From positions 104,306,965 through 104,370,964 of the forward strand of contig NC_091001.1 of NCBI RefSeq assembly GCF_041146395.1: a stretch of DNA of 64,000 nucleotides, read 5' to 3'. This stretch comes from Eulemur rufifrons (Eukaryota; Chordata; Mammalia; Primates; Lemuridae). Position numbers and translations under genes: made by a program. This document shows positions 1 through 12,214 of this stretch, one piece after another. Position 1 is the first letter of the stretch. Each line of letters starts with the position of its first letter. The notes below the pieces were generated by a model. It did not search any database. It worked only from the letters and a program-made list of their open reading frames with translations, and was not told where the DNA came from.

Positions 1-254
1 AGATAGTGGCTGTAAGAGCGCTTTGGAAATTAGAAAATGTTGTTCTTCCAACAGGCATTACTTGGGTGACAATTGTCTCCCCTGAGCATTGGCCTTTTAG
101 TAGGGCCTCCCCTGATAAGCTGCCCAGGCCTGGCATGTCAAGGGGGAGCAGGGTTGGGCAGGATGAATCGATACCTCAGAACACTCATTCACGTTCTATC
201 CAAGCCACAGGCCGGATGCCCCGGAGGGGCTCATGCTGTCCCTCCCTCCCAGGC

Positions 255-360
255 ATTCTGTGTCTCCACCGCTCTCCCAGACGTGTGATCCTGAGTAAGT
301 CACTTCACATCTCCAAGCATCCCTGCTTTTCACCTATCTGATGGGCGCAGTGGTATCTGC
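255..360 (+). mobile_element. MIR SINE fragment
   Basis: A decayed MIR core is visible: GTGTGATCCTGAGTAAGTCA at 276-295 matches the 'tgtgaccttgggcaagtcac' segment, followed by a degraded 'ctcagtttcctcatctg' block. Only the central third is recognisable. Confidence 0.45.
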
Positions 361-459
361 CCCGCCCACCGCCCACCACGTGAGCCTGTGGCCAAGACCA
401 TTGAGAGGCAAGAATCTTAGCACACATCGCATGTTGGAATACCACCCCTGCCCCATCCT

Positions 460-590
460 TCCCTGTGAACTGTATGAACTCAGGCAAGTTATGTGACCAC
501 TCTGAGCCTCAGTTTTTTCTTCTGTAAATGGATATTAAAAGTACTTAATGCCTGAGGCCATAAGAAACAAATAACCTAATAAATGACGTG
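460..590 (+). mobile_element. MIR SINE
   Basis: The order 'actcaggcaagttatgtgac', 'ctgagcctcagtttt', 'ttctgtaaatgga' follows the MIR consensus in the plus direction. It then decays into AT-rich sequence. Confidence 0.6.
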
Positions 591-844
591 CCCAGCAGCA
601 CCATCCCTGGTCGGTGGTAGCTGCTTAGAAAGTGGGGATCCCCTTCTTTCCCTCCTCTCATCCCTGTCCCCTACTCTTCCCCCAGGGTGGCTTAAGTCTT
701 AAGTTGCTGCCCCAGATCCTTGGTAAACTACCAAGCAACCTGATGAGCTTCCTCAGTCTCCTTTATCCAGGATTTAATCATGCCCTGACTGGGAAAAATT
801 TATGTCTAGTACCTATCTAATCCTGCTCCATAAAAAAGCCAGAA

Positions 845-1017
845 GGGCTAGGCACGGTGGCTCATGCCTACAATCCCAGCGCTCTGGGGGGACTTGAGGC
901 CAGGAGGTTGAGGTTACATAGTGACCTAGTGAGCTATGATCACAACGCTGCACTCCCACCTGGGCAACAGAGTGCGACCTCATCTCTAAAAAAAAAAAAA
1001 AGAAAAAAGAAAAAAAC
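845..1017 (+). mobile_element. Alu-related monomer (FRAM/FLAM-like)
   Basis: About 140 bp of 7SL-derived sequence beginning GGCTAGGCACGGTGGCTCAT and ending 'cacctgggcaacagagtgcgac', then an A-rich tail with G interruptions. It has a single arm and lacks the A-rich linker plus second arm of a dimeric Alu. The 'gtgagctatgatcac' segment is right-arm type. A truncated dimer is the alternative. Confidence 0.75.
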
Positions 1018-2525
1018 CTAGAACTACCCAGCTAATGCAAGTGGCTTGACAAGAGCCTTTTCACTGCTGCCAGTATGTGTGTAGGGTAGGACCACCACAC
1101 ACATCACCTCTGACCCACAAACCCCCAAGCTCAGGGGGCCAGAGAAAAATAAGGGCGCACCTATGTCATTACAAGATGAAATGGAAACCCTCTCCCACTG
1201 CATGACCTACTTCGTTTCAGGAAGTGGATCTGATCATTCCTTCATGGGTATGGTAGCACGCAATGCTGAGTGCCTGATCCAAGATTAATATTTGCTCAGG
1301 GCCTGCCAGGAGACAAGCACCATGCTAAGCACTTAGGATGAAGTGGTGAAGAAAACAGACCAACAATAAAACCATAGGAACCACCATGACAAACGTCAGG
1401 GGAAGAAAGGTACAGAGTGCCAGAACCTACACTCACCCTGGGACCCGAGAAGGCCCTTCTGAGGCCTGAATGATAAAGTTGAGGTGGGGAGAGGATGGGG
1501 GAGGGAAGTGCTCCATGCAGGTGAGTAGAGAGCAAGTGGATGGGCAGGTAAGTCTGTCTGGCTTCAGAGACTGGGCTCATCCCAGAACGAGGGCCTGGGG
1601 ACCCGCCAGGACCAGCCAAGATTGCTTGCCAAGTCTCTGTGTCCGTGCACACGCACTGTTCCTGGTGGGGGCTGGGGCGGGGGGGGGGGGCTCTGTAGCT
1701 TCCTTGGAAACTCAAAAGAATCTGTCACCTACCTCCCCTCCCCCAGGTCAAGTGCAACTGCACAAGGACCCTCACACACAGTTCCCCACTGAGCAACCAT
1801 CCTGCGCTTCCTCAGGCAGGTAAACAGAGTCATGCTGGCCCGTCCCTCGCAGGGCAGCAGCTGACAGCTCTCAGAGCCTCCTTTGACCATCCTCTCCACA
1901 GCTCGGAAAAAACCCTGCTCACCACGCCCACCCCAGCTGTGTGCTGGGGGCAGGAGCAGCGTGGCAAGGGGGCATCTCAGGGGTTAGACGAGGGTCACTA
2001 ATGGCGGGAGTGCTCCTCCCCAGATCCCTGCCCTGGGAGCTCATGGATTATTCATGGCCAGTAAGAGCCCCAGCTTTCTTCCAAGGGAGAAACCCCCTGG
2101 CTCAGAGTGCTGCCATCCGGGCCAGGGGAGGAGGGCCCAGGGACGCCACTGAGGGCGGCATGGGGGCCCCTGGTGCGGGCCCAGGGCTGGAGGTGCCCTC
2201 TGGGAGTGGGGAGCTGGGAGCAGGGCCAGGAGTGGCCGACCCAGCCCCCTCCCGTGGGCACTCACCGACGCCTCGGCCTCGCCTGCTGGCTGATGTGTCC
2301 GTCCATAAATAATTTACACCCTCCATCCAGGAAATGGACCGCAGAGATGCCAAAGCCATTAGAGGCCCTGCGGATGGGGGAAAGAGTCGCAAGAGGGGAG
2401 AAAACACAAAGGTGTTGGGCTGGGCAGCGCTGGGCCAGAGCAGCCTCCCTGGCCGGTCGGTCCCAGCTGCAGGGTGCCGATCACGCTCATCCGAGGTCAC
2501 AGCAGCCTCCAGGGTGTGTACTGTC
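1018..2525. other. Unassigned stretch, no gene seen
   Basis: Mostly unique, GC-rich sequence with an interrupted G run (1,674-1,691) and no repeat I can place. Frames of up to 187 codons overlap here on both strands, but they are mutually overlapping, rich in P, G and S, and lack recognisable domains, so I treat them as chance. Confidence 0.5.
1674..1691. repeat. Interrupted poly-G tract
   Basis: A run of about 17 bases, almost all G with one C. It could form a local G-rich structure and is also error-prone in sequencing. Confidence 0.85.
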
Positions 2526-2645
2526 GTCTTTATTTTCCAGGCGGGGAAAACGAGGCTCAGGGAGATTAAGCGGCTTACCTCAGGCTGCACACTTGATCAG
2601 ATTCAAATCAGAATTCAAACTCCACCCTCTGATCCTGAATTTGTC
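2526..2645 (-). mobile_element. MIR SINE, reverse orientation
   Basis: Reads as reverse-complement MIR: 'aaaacgaggctcagggagat' followed by 'taagcggcttacctcaggct' and a degraded 'attcaaactcc' block that corresponds to the tRNA-like B-box region. Confidence 0.7.
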
Positions 2646-3373
2646 TTTTAAACAGAAGGGATTTTACTAAGAAATCACGGTTTGTTCTTTATTACTATAA
2701 TATTACTGTTGTCCCAAGGCTGGCGTGCCAAAGTCACTGGGAGCCGGTTCCTGTGCAAGACCAGATCCTTTCTTCCACCCCAGGCCCTCCCAGCCTGCTG
2801 TAAGGTCTTCCCACCTTCCTGGGGCACTGGAGGGGCCGTACCCCACTGGGACCCCACTGAGAAACGAGAATTGAGCTCTGAGAGGGCACAGGTGTGACCA
2901 GTGTATCCGTGGGGAAGCCAAGTTCCAGGAGGAGAAGCAACTTGGCCAAGACCACATGGAGGGAGAACGAGGGATCCACTAGCCCAGCCCAGAGCCTCAC
3001 CCCCTTCCTTTGTACAGAGCTGCCTCTGGGGTCAGACGGGGCCCCACCTTCAGCTAACCACGCAATTTAGAAGGACAGCTGATTGTGCTTCTGCCCAAAA
3101 TGGCAACGGCTGGGACCCCTGTGCCTCCAAAGAGCCCAAGAATATCCCCCGGTGGCCTGTGCAAGGCCAGTGTGCCCCCATAGCTGCCACAAGCCCGACT
3201 CCCACACACTCAGCCGATGATCAAAATAGAGCTCAGAGTGAAAAACAAGCTCTCTGGTCCACACAAGGGAAATAAAATGCAACTCCGGGGTAGATGCAGA
3301 GACATGCCTGAGGTGTATCGATCGTTTCTCAGAAAGGAGGTCAGCGCTGGAGAAGAGTGTTAGGGTATGTGAG

Positions 3374-3380
<7 letters not shown>
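2646..3380. other. Unassigned stretch with possible MIR remnant
   Basis: No gene seen. A weak reverse MIR-like trace ('gcaacttggccaagaccaca', about 2,936-2,956) suggests an old SINE but is too degraded to call. The rest is unique. Confidence 0.4.

Positions 3381-3410
<30 letters not shown>
3381..3410. repeat. (GT)n microsatellite
   Basis: Fifteen uninterrupted GT units, preceded by an imperfect 'gtgagcgtgtat' lead-in. Confidence 0.98.
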
Positions 3411-3412
<2 letters not shown>

Positions 3413-3447
3413 CGTGCAGGAGGGAAGGCTGTACCAGACCACATGTA

Positions 3448-3876
3448 TTCACTTCCCAGGGCTGCTGGAACAAATCACTACAAACCTGGTGGCTAAAAAC
3501 CTCAGAGGTTTACTCTCTCCCGGTTCTGAAGGCTGGAAGTAAGAAATGGAGGTGTCAGCGGGCCGGGCCCCCTCCGTCCTGGCCTTTTCCAGCATCAGAC
3601 AGCCCCGGGCGTTCCTTGGCTTGTCGGGACCTCACTCTGGTCTCTGTCTCCGTGTTCACACGACTGTCTTCCCTTTGTGTTTCAGTGTCCAAATGTCCCT
3701 CTCCTAATAAAGACAACAGTCATATTGTAGTAGGGGCCCGCCCCACTCCAGTGTGACACCAACATGACTAATGACACCTGCGATAACCCTATTTCCAAAT
3801 AAAGCCACATTCTGAGGTACTGAGGGTTAAGACTTCAGCCTATCTTTCTGGGGGGCATAAGTCACCCCTAACACCA
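3448..3876 (-). mobile_element. MLT1-type LTR (ERVL-MaLR), reverse
   Basis: The sequence follows a reverse-complement MLT1 LTR in order: 'cccagggctgctggaacaaa', 'ggttctgaaggctggaagt', 'gtgtccaaatgtccc', 'gtcatattgtagtaggg', 'ccctatttccaaataaagcc', 'cacattctgaggtactgagg'. It is a non-coding solo LTR; I see no internal retroviral sequence next to it. Subfamily not resolved. Confidence 0.75.
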
Positions 3877-4154
3877 AACCAGATGGAAAAATCGTGGCTT
3901 TAAGAGTTGGGCATGAATCACTCGATCCTCTTCCTTCTCCCACTGCGGGGTCTGTGGTCACCTCTTACAGCAACAGCCTCTGGCAGAGGGACACAGGGCG
4001 TGTTCGAGAGAGAGCTCTGAGCTCTGGGCAAGGGGTCTGCTGCAGCCCTGGGACAAGATCCACTCCTTCCCCAGCTGCTTTTGAGAACTTTGTTAGCAAA
4101 TGACCTATGCTCACAGGTTCCACAAGGCTTTCTTTTCCTCTGAATCTAAATGAC

Positions 4155-4345
4155 ACTCCTTTGTTTCAACGAATATTTACTGATCAACTACTCTGTGCCA
4201 GCTCACGTACAGTGTGCTGGAGACATAGGGAGGAATGAGATGTTGCCCATGCAGAGCTCACACTGCAGGAGCAGAAGAATTTGAGTCAATGGATAATTAT
4301 ACCACCGAGTGATAGATGCTGTAACAAAAGGGTGTCCCGATGCCA
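4155..4345 (+). mobile_element. Ancient interspersed repeat, '..tgtgccaggcac..' class
   Basis: Contains the dispersed mammalian pattern 'atttactgatcaactactctgtgccag ... ggagacata ... gcagagctcaca'. This pattern recurs at 13.9, 16.1, 25.7, 31.3 and 38.9 kb in the window. It is LINE-like, but I cannot assign the family (old L1M or L2 type) without a library search. Confidence 0.5.
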
Positions 4346-5035
4346 TGGGGTATGGAAAGACAACAAGCCGATCTCCAAGTCGTCATCACTCACGCTACCA
4401 AGCTCTCTATTTGACCCAAATTGGATGTATTGCCTCCAGTAAACACGCACAAATCAGCCTTTTCTTTTGACATTAACAAGTGGCTTACTGCAGAGTCCCA
4501 TGGTACTCCGGATGCGTGAGGAGGCTCAAAGCTCTGCACCAGAGCCTTCAGCATTGCAGACCATGGAGCCAGGGAAGAAAGGGGTGAGTCCAGGCCAAGC
4601 AGCCCACAATATCTCTGAGAATCACCCAAGCAACACAGCCTTATGGTGCCCACAGCTGGGCCTTGTACCTCTGGGAAAATGAAAGTCTTCAAAATGCTCG
4701 TATCACGAATAGGAAACAAGCCCCAGGGCACGAGTGCCACAGAGTTCAGAACCCTGGAGGCGACTGCATAAAATGGATTTGAGATTCCACGTCTCCTGTG
4801 TAGAAGGACTGTCTACTGCAGAGCCCTGGCAATGCCACCCTGGTGACAGCTGCAGGGATGGCCGTGTGAGGCAGTCCATCCTATAGGCATTTTTATAGGA
4901 GATGACAGCTTCCCCACTGCACAGCCCACATCCCACGGGAGGTGAGGAGCAGCTGGTTATCCACAAAAGAACTTTGATGTCAATATCAATTCTCTAGACC
5001 ATGAACAGTCAGTTCACAAAAAGGAAACAAAGAGG
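4346..5035. other. Unassigned unique stretch, no gene seen
   Basis: No repeat family or domain recognised. Open frames up to 116 codons on the minus strand look non-coding. Confidence 0.4.
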
Positions 5036-5720
5036 CAATAAGTGCATGAAAAATGTCCAATCTATCTCATACTCAAGGAAGCACAAATTAAAGCAACCAC
5101 AGGTTTTCAATTCGTGTTTATTAAAATAACTATATCTATGTATATACTTGGTGATAACGCAGGGAAGATGCAAAGAAATGAAGAATACCATTCATTTATG
5201 AAAGAGAAAAACTTGGAACACCTTTCTGTGAAAGAAGGAAATTTGGCAACATATTACCAAGACCTTTAAAAATGCATAAACTTTGGCCCACCTCTAGTAA
5301 ACTATATGAAGAAAATAATCCAAATATGTTTTAAATAGAAAGGTGGCTCTCAGGGAGCTACTTGCAATAGAACAAAATAGGAACAGAAAACAATATAAAT
5401 GTAAAACAAAATGAAAAAGATTAAATAAATAATGGTATATCCAGAAGGTAAAATATTATGATGCCACTAAAAACTACATTTTTGAGGCAATTTACTACAT
5501 GAGAAAATATCTGTTAAAATAGAAAGTGGAAGGAATATTTACCATTTGATATCGACTATACAAATATATATTTTTTAAAGGCTGGAAAGAAATATACTGA
5601 AACACTAATAATGACTGCTTCTGTAAGTGGGATTATAGATTAGATGAGAAATGTTTTTCTCCATAATTTCCAAGTTTATTTTAATAATTATAGACTGTTG
5701 TGCTAGTTAAAAAATATTTA
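5036..5720 (+). mobile_element. L1M-type LINE 3' portion (degraded)
   Basis: AT-rich sequence follows the end of an old L1: 'aagcacaaattaaagcaacc', then 'taaataatggtatatccag', 'aaatattatgatgccactaa', 'catgagaaaatatctg', and a degraded 3' UTR. No coding capacity survives. Confidence 0.6.
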
Positions 5721-5954
5721 TACTAATTTAACCTGTTTTAAAAATATATATTTGTACTCGTATATTTAATTACTTTGACAGGACTCAGCTATAGCCCAAC
5801 AAATATTTACATAGGTGAAAGAGAAGATAGTGGTGACTTCTTCAAAACTTTCACTCAATACGCCAGACAGTCTTTGCATTAAATTGTTGGTTGTCATACC
5901 ATTTTTCTAAACATTTAAAAATATTGCTGCATCTGAATCAAATGAAATACTGCT

Positions 5955-6165
5955 AATTTTTCAAGGCCCAGCTCAAGTTTTACCTCTTACTGAAAGACAT
6001 GAAAACTCAGTCCACAGGAGCTTCCTTCTCCTTGGAAACCCTTTGGATGTGACATATCACATAATTCAGGGAGCAGTGAATACACATTACTTGGTCATTT
6101 GTTTTCATTCTGTGTGTGTGTATATGTTTTCTCTTCTTTGTCAGATTTTGTACTCTTGAGAACAG
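5955..6165 (+). mobile_element. L2 LINE 3' fragment
   Basis: 'aaggcccagctcaagtttta' and 'gcttccttctccttggaaac' match the L2 3' block (ctcaagactcagctcaaatgtc ... cctccaggaagcc). The end, 'tactcttgagaacag', resembles its 'ctccttgagggcag' segment. Confidence 0.5.
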
Positions 6166-6167
6166 AT

Positions 6168-6620
6168 GTATCAGTTAGCTGTTGCTCCATAACAAACCAC
6201 TCTAAAAAAATCACAAGTCTATGAGTTGTCTAGGAATTGGCTGTTCTTGCCTGAACTCACTCATGAGTCCATGGTTAGCTGACAGACAGACTAAGAACTC
6301 ACTGGTCTATACAGAAGCCTCCATTGATACAACTTGTCTCTGCTCTGTGTAGTCTCTTAATCTCCAACATGCTGTGCTGGGCTTTTTCTCACGTGGAGGT
6401 ACGACTCACAGACTGTAAGTGGGAACACGCGGGGCCTTTTCAGGCCGAGGCTCAGAACAGGCTGGCTAGCACTGCTGCTGTATTTTATTGGCCACAGTAA
6501 GTCACATGGCAAGCCGAGATTCATGCGGTGGGGAAACAGACCCCACCTCTTACTGAGAGGAGCTGAAAGTTTACATTGCATGAATACAGGAAAGAAAATA
6601 ATCGGGGTCATCGAGTCATG
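6168..6620 (-). mobile_element. MLT1-like LTR, reverse
   Basis: Starts 'tatcagttagctgttgctcc ataacaaaccactc' and ends with 'attggccacagtaagtcaca', 'ggggaaacagaccccacctc', 'agaggagctgaaagtttaca'. This is the reverse complement of MaLR-type LTRs whose 3' end reads 'ggtttgttatgcagcaatag'. Non-coding. Confidence 0.6.
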
Positions 6621-8224
<1,604 letters not shown>

Positions 8225-8237
8225 GAACTGGCACACT

Positions 8238-8575
8238 GAGGGACTCCTAAAGGAACCACAGAAAGAGCAGACTGGGCTCTAAAAAACTTATCCCTTCCGA
8301 CATCCTTAGTCTAAAGTTAGGTAAACTGAGTCCCTGAGAAGCTATGATTAGAACTCTAATAACTTCCATCCCAGTCAAGGCCCTTCGCGGACTCCAGCAC
8401 CAGATACCACCTTATTGTAACCTCATGACAGATCCAAAGTAGACAACAGAAGAACCATGCACTGAATCCAGAGTTAACACACAGAATCACAAGCAGTTAT
8501 AATAAATTGTTGTTTTAAGTTGCTAAATTTTGGGGTGGTTTTTACATGCCACACATAACCGAAGCAATGTCTGAC
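8238..8575 (+). mobile_element. MLT1-like LTR 3' part
   Basis: The end 'aataaattgttgttttaagt', 'tgctaaattttggggtggtt' is the characteristic 3' section of MaLR-type LTRs. The upstream part is degraded, and the lemur Alu may have inserted into its 5' side. Confidence 0.55.
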
Positions 8576-8829
8576 TCTAGTGAGCACATCTTAGAAATAG
8601 AGATTATGTCTTTTTTTTAATCTCTGGATTCCAGCATACGAGGTAGTAACTGGCCAAAGTCAGTACAAAATAAATGTATGTTGAATAAATTATTAATGAA
8701 ATTAAATTAACCAAATCAATCCTTTCCTTTTAGAGAGTAAAACAGTCCAGAAGGAAGAAGAAATATCCAAGTTAGCAATGACAACGAAATGAAGTTTTGT
8801 CCTTGTTTGTCACCCCTATTTCCAAATTC

Positions 8830-8872
8830 CCTCTCTCTCTCTCCCTCTCTCTCTCTCTCATCTCTCTTTCTC
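8830..8872. repeat. (CT)n microsatellite, interrupted
   Basis: Pyrimidine tract of CT units with CCC, CAT and TTT interruptions. Confidence 0.95.
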
Positions 8873-9640
8873 ATAATCTACAACAAGTGTTTCTTATGTT
8901 TTCCAGAGGCTACTGGAGAACATCAGTTCCTATTATTCCTTTTTCCTCCCATCAGAGTAAGGTCCTTCAGGGCACCCTCCCCTACCCAAGCTCCTGAATA
9001 GAACAGTCTTCCAAACGGGCTTCCAGGGGACCCAACGTTGTCTTCTGCAAGAAGAATCATCCTCATCGTAAGAATGTCCACATGTGTGCTTCCAGTATAA
9101 ACCCTGCTTGGCTGGATCTAGGATGGCTGGAGTGTCCCAGGAAGTGCCTGAGGCTGGTGAGTTTGGAAGCTGGGGTTAGATGGGCAGTGCCTCAACACCA
9201 TGCTCACGAGTGTGAACTTGGACTTGCTGAGAAGGACACAAGGGCTGACGGTTATGAGAGGGCTGCCTTTAGAAGATCTCTTGTAAAATTTGCATACATT
9301 CTCTACTAAATCCCTTCCCCACCCTTTCTACACTGACTCATTCATTTTCTAAGCCGCCCCCCCGCCCCCCCCCCCGTAGGTTCTTTATTGGATAAACGGT
9401 AACATCCGCTTCTTGCTCCCTCAGCCCCCACATCCAGCTAGAACCCATCCTGACCAGCACCACCATCATCATCCCTACCCATTCTTGAGTGTGTCCCGTA
9501 TGGACAGCAGCTCTGGGTGCTGGGACTCGTTTTTACCATCGTGCCTGTTTTACAGAGGAGCACACTATGGTAGAGACACCCCCACAGTCAGAGTCAGGAC
9601 GGAGAAACAGCAGAGTGGGCTCAGAGCGCAGCCCCAGATT
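8873..9640. other. Unassigned stretch with poly-C tract
   Basis: No gene seen. It contains an interrupted C run at 9,355-9,376. The 9,525-9,610 section ('tgttttacagaggagcacac') may be a reverse MIR remnant, too weak to call separately. Confidence 0.4.
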
Positions 9641-10275
9641 GCCTGCCCATAGTGGTGTTCCTAAAATGTCTCTCACTTCCTCTTCCACTGGTGGGTTACT
9701 CCAACACTGTCTTCATTTCTTATCTAAAGTCGCCTCTTTGCAAACGTTCCCCACACAGGCTCCAGGGTGAGCTTTCTGAAATGTCCGTCTGACTGGCTGC
9801 TTCTGCCGATGGCTCGCACAGTCTGCGGGGGAATTCCAGACGACCCTCCGCACGCAGTCTGTCCACCGTCCCACCCCTGCCGCCACACCTGCAGATAACC
9901 CCGCTTTCCAGCTGTGCAGAATGGCTTGGAGTTCCCCAAATACACTGGATCTCACATCCTTGTCTCCTCTCATCTTATCCCTACTGCCACACTTGTCCCC
10001 ACCCACCGCCACCCACCTCTACCTGGCCTTCACCAACTTCCCCTTCAAGACTTGGCTCGCCCAGCACCCCACTCTTTGGGAAGCATTCCTGGGACTTTCC
10101 AACCTTTCTCTTCCACCACTTAAAGCTCCGGCCTGTTTTATGTCAAAGCCTATCACAACCTCCTGTGCTTCTGTATTCACATAACTCCCTGCCTACTAAG
10201 TGCGTGAGCTCTCTGGTCCTGTCTCTGTCTTCTACCACAACGTATGACGCTTAGTAGGTGCTCAACACCCTTAAC
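9641..10275 (+). mobile_element. L2 LINE 3' end (degraded)
   Basis: 'ttccccttcaagacttggct', 'ttgggaagcattcctggga' and the terminal 'acgcttagtaggtgctcaac' follow the L2 3' UTR order. The upstream half is poorly preserved. Confidence 0.5.
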
Positions 10276-10276
10276 A

Positions 10277-10300
10277 GATGGATGGATGGATGGATGGATG
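10277..10300. repeat. (GGAT)n microsatellite
   Basis: About six GATG/GGAT units directly after the L2 3' end, where L2 copies often carry short tandem tails. Confidence 0.95.
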
Positions 10301-10489
10301 CATGCCTAACATGCTGTTTTCTTTTGCTGAAATGGAATTACCTCTTACCCAGCCCAGCCCCCATCAGACTAGATTTTTTTCTCAATCCTGCAAATTAGAA
10401 GATATTATTGCTTCTATCAGTGATAGTTTCAGAAATGTAAAGATTAATACTCTCTACGAGCAGCAAATGTTTCATCCTTAAGGTGCCAC

Positions 10490-10640
10490 AGGAATAACAT
10501 TTGCTAATTTGTATTTGCATTTGAAATTGAAACACAAATTGGCACAAGAACTATTACACATCCTGGCTAATTAATGTTCTAAAAATGAATTATGCAAATC
10601 AGCCTCAACAGGCCTCAGAAGCTCTTTCCATGTATAATAA
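10490..10640. promoter_or_regulatory. Candidate non-coding regulatory element with octamer site
   Basis: Unique AT-rich sequence with dense homeodomain/POU-like words: CTAATTAATG (10,568-10,577), an exact octamer ATGCAAAT (10,592-10,599), and TTTGCATTTGAAATTG upstream. There is no repeat signature. Regulatory function is inferred from word content only. Confidence 0.3.
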
Positions 10641-10683
10641 ACGACTTGGAAAGTGAACCTTGTTTAAGGGCTGATTCTGACAG

Positions 10684-10820
10684 GGTTGTGCAGTGGAAAA
10701 GGCACAGGCTTTGCAGTTGGGCTTGGCGCGATCTCCCTGGGCCTCAGTTTCTTTACCTGTGAACTGGAAGTGAGAACACCTGCCTAATCGGGTTCCCGAG
10801 AGCACTAAAGAGATGACCAT
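10684..10820 (+). mobile_element. MIR SINE
   Basis: 'tgcagtggaaaaggcacagg' then 'cctgggcctcagtttcttta cctgtgaactgg' and 'cctaatcgggttcccgagag' follow the MIR order; the tRNA-like part is internally deleted. Confidence 0.65.
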
Positions 10821-12121
10821 TGCAAAATTGCTGGCCTAAAAGAGCTACTTCCCAATGTTAATTTCCTTTGTCCTTTGGACCCTTCAGGACGTCCTCCCCT
10901 CCTTACACTGCCCCTTCCCCTCCTCCTTTGCAAACACCAGTCTTGCCTCAAACACCCAACTATACCCCTCGTATCCCTAAAATAGCGCCTATAGTGTTGC
11001 GTGTTGCGTGCATGTTCATTTCATGCACCAGGAATCCACAGGGCATTTCTTAGGCCTTGAGCAGGACGTGTCAGAACAGCCAGGAGGAGTCCGGGTGACT
11101 GATGAGGTCTCAGAGCAGGCGGCAGTGACGGTCTGTGTGGTCTGCGCAGGGCTCTGATAAGCAGCCATCAGGAGCATTAGCAGCTCCTGCCTTGGCTGGA
11201 CCAAGACCAGCACCACAGGGCCATCTGCACAGCACAGTGTCACGGCATGGACCAGGGCCACGTGGCACAGAGAGGACTTGGGACCTAAGCCCACCACAGG
11301 CAGGCCTGATGATAACCCAGAGGATTAGAATAATACAGTCGTGGGCTGCAGGAAGCCCACCAGGGAGAGGGCCGTGCCTTGGTTTCAGCCCCCTGCCTTT
11401 CTTCCAGTAGTGAGGCGGGAAGCTCCGTGGGTTCTGGCCTATTAATAATAACTGTTACTGCAAGGTAAATATGGTTAACGTCAATCACAGAGTCGGACTC
11501 TGACGCAGGGAAGAGCTCTGTGAGTGTGCCTGTGTCCTGTCAGCTGCTCAGGGGCAGAGGCAGCGGCAGCGCTGGGTCCCAGCCCGGTGACTCTAGCACT
11601 GAAGCTGTCTCCACAGGTGCACAGCTGCATGCAGTCGGATTTCGGTCCTGTGTCTCTCACTGTCCCTGACACCCCGCACACGGCCAGCACACAGGGGGTG
11701 CTGAGCAACCCACCTGCCCTGTGTGAGGAGCCCCTGGGTGCCCACCCACCAACATTTGCGTGCCCTCACCTGCTCAGCGAAGCCTCATCCTGGACTCTCT
11801 TCATGCCCGCACCTGCAGGCCAAGGGCTTTGGGAGGAAGCTTCCCAACTGCACAAACTGCTGCACTGCCCAGCTTGGGGGCCCCAAGCAGCCTCTCCCTC
11901 TGCCTTGGCTCCCTCTACTTCCTCAAAGGCCACACCTATACCCCAAACCCTGTGCTCAACTCCTACAGCCACTGTCCCTCATGGATATGAGCACCTCCTA
12001 CAGAATCAGGACGGTCCTTCTGCACCTTCCTCTCCCCCCGGTGTCCCTCTCGGGCCTGGTCAGCTCTTCCACCTGGGCCTTTGTCTTCATCCTGTCCTGC
12101 CTCCTCTGCAATCTGGATCCA
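10821..12121. other. Unassigned GC-rich stretch, no gene seen
   Basis: Unique sequence. A 217-codon frame (11,524-12,177, plus) ends inside the downstream CT/CA microsatellite, has no domain or start context, and is rich in P, S and L. I judge it a chance frame. Confidence 0.45.
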
Positions 12122-12214
12122 TCTCTCTCTCTCTCTCACACACATATACACACAGATACACAAACACATACACATAGAGACACGCATGCAACACACACAC
12201 ACACAAACACACAC
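12122..12214. repeat. Compound (CT)n/(CA)n microsatellite
   Basis: TC units turn into CA-rich DNA with ATACACACAGA variants, then a purer CA block at 12,199-12,214. Confidence 0.95.

Noticed and set aside
3381..3410. Regularly spaced repeats as a possible CRISPR-like array
   Set aside because: Simple GT microsatellite. No direct repeats with unique spacers occur anywhere, and the DNA is mammalian.
3700..3815. Polyadenylation-like AATAAA words
   Set aside because: They lie within a reverse MLT1 LTR and on the wrong strand for that element; no transcript is supported.
11524..12177. 217-codon plus-strand frame, the longest in the window
   Set aside because: It ends in translated CT/CA microsatellite, a second frame of similar length overlaps it (11,723-12,289), and no domain or splice context is visible.
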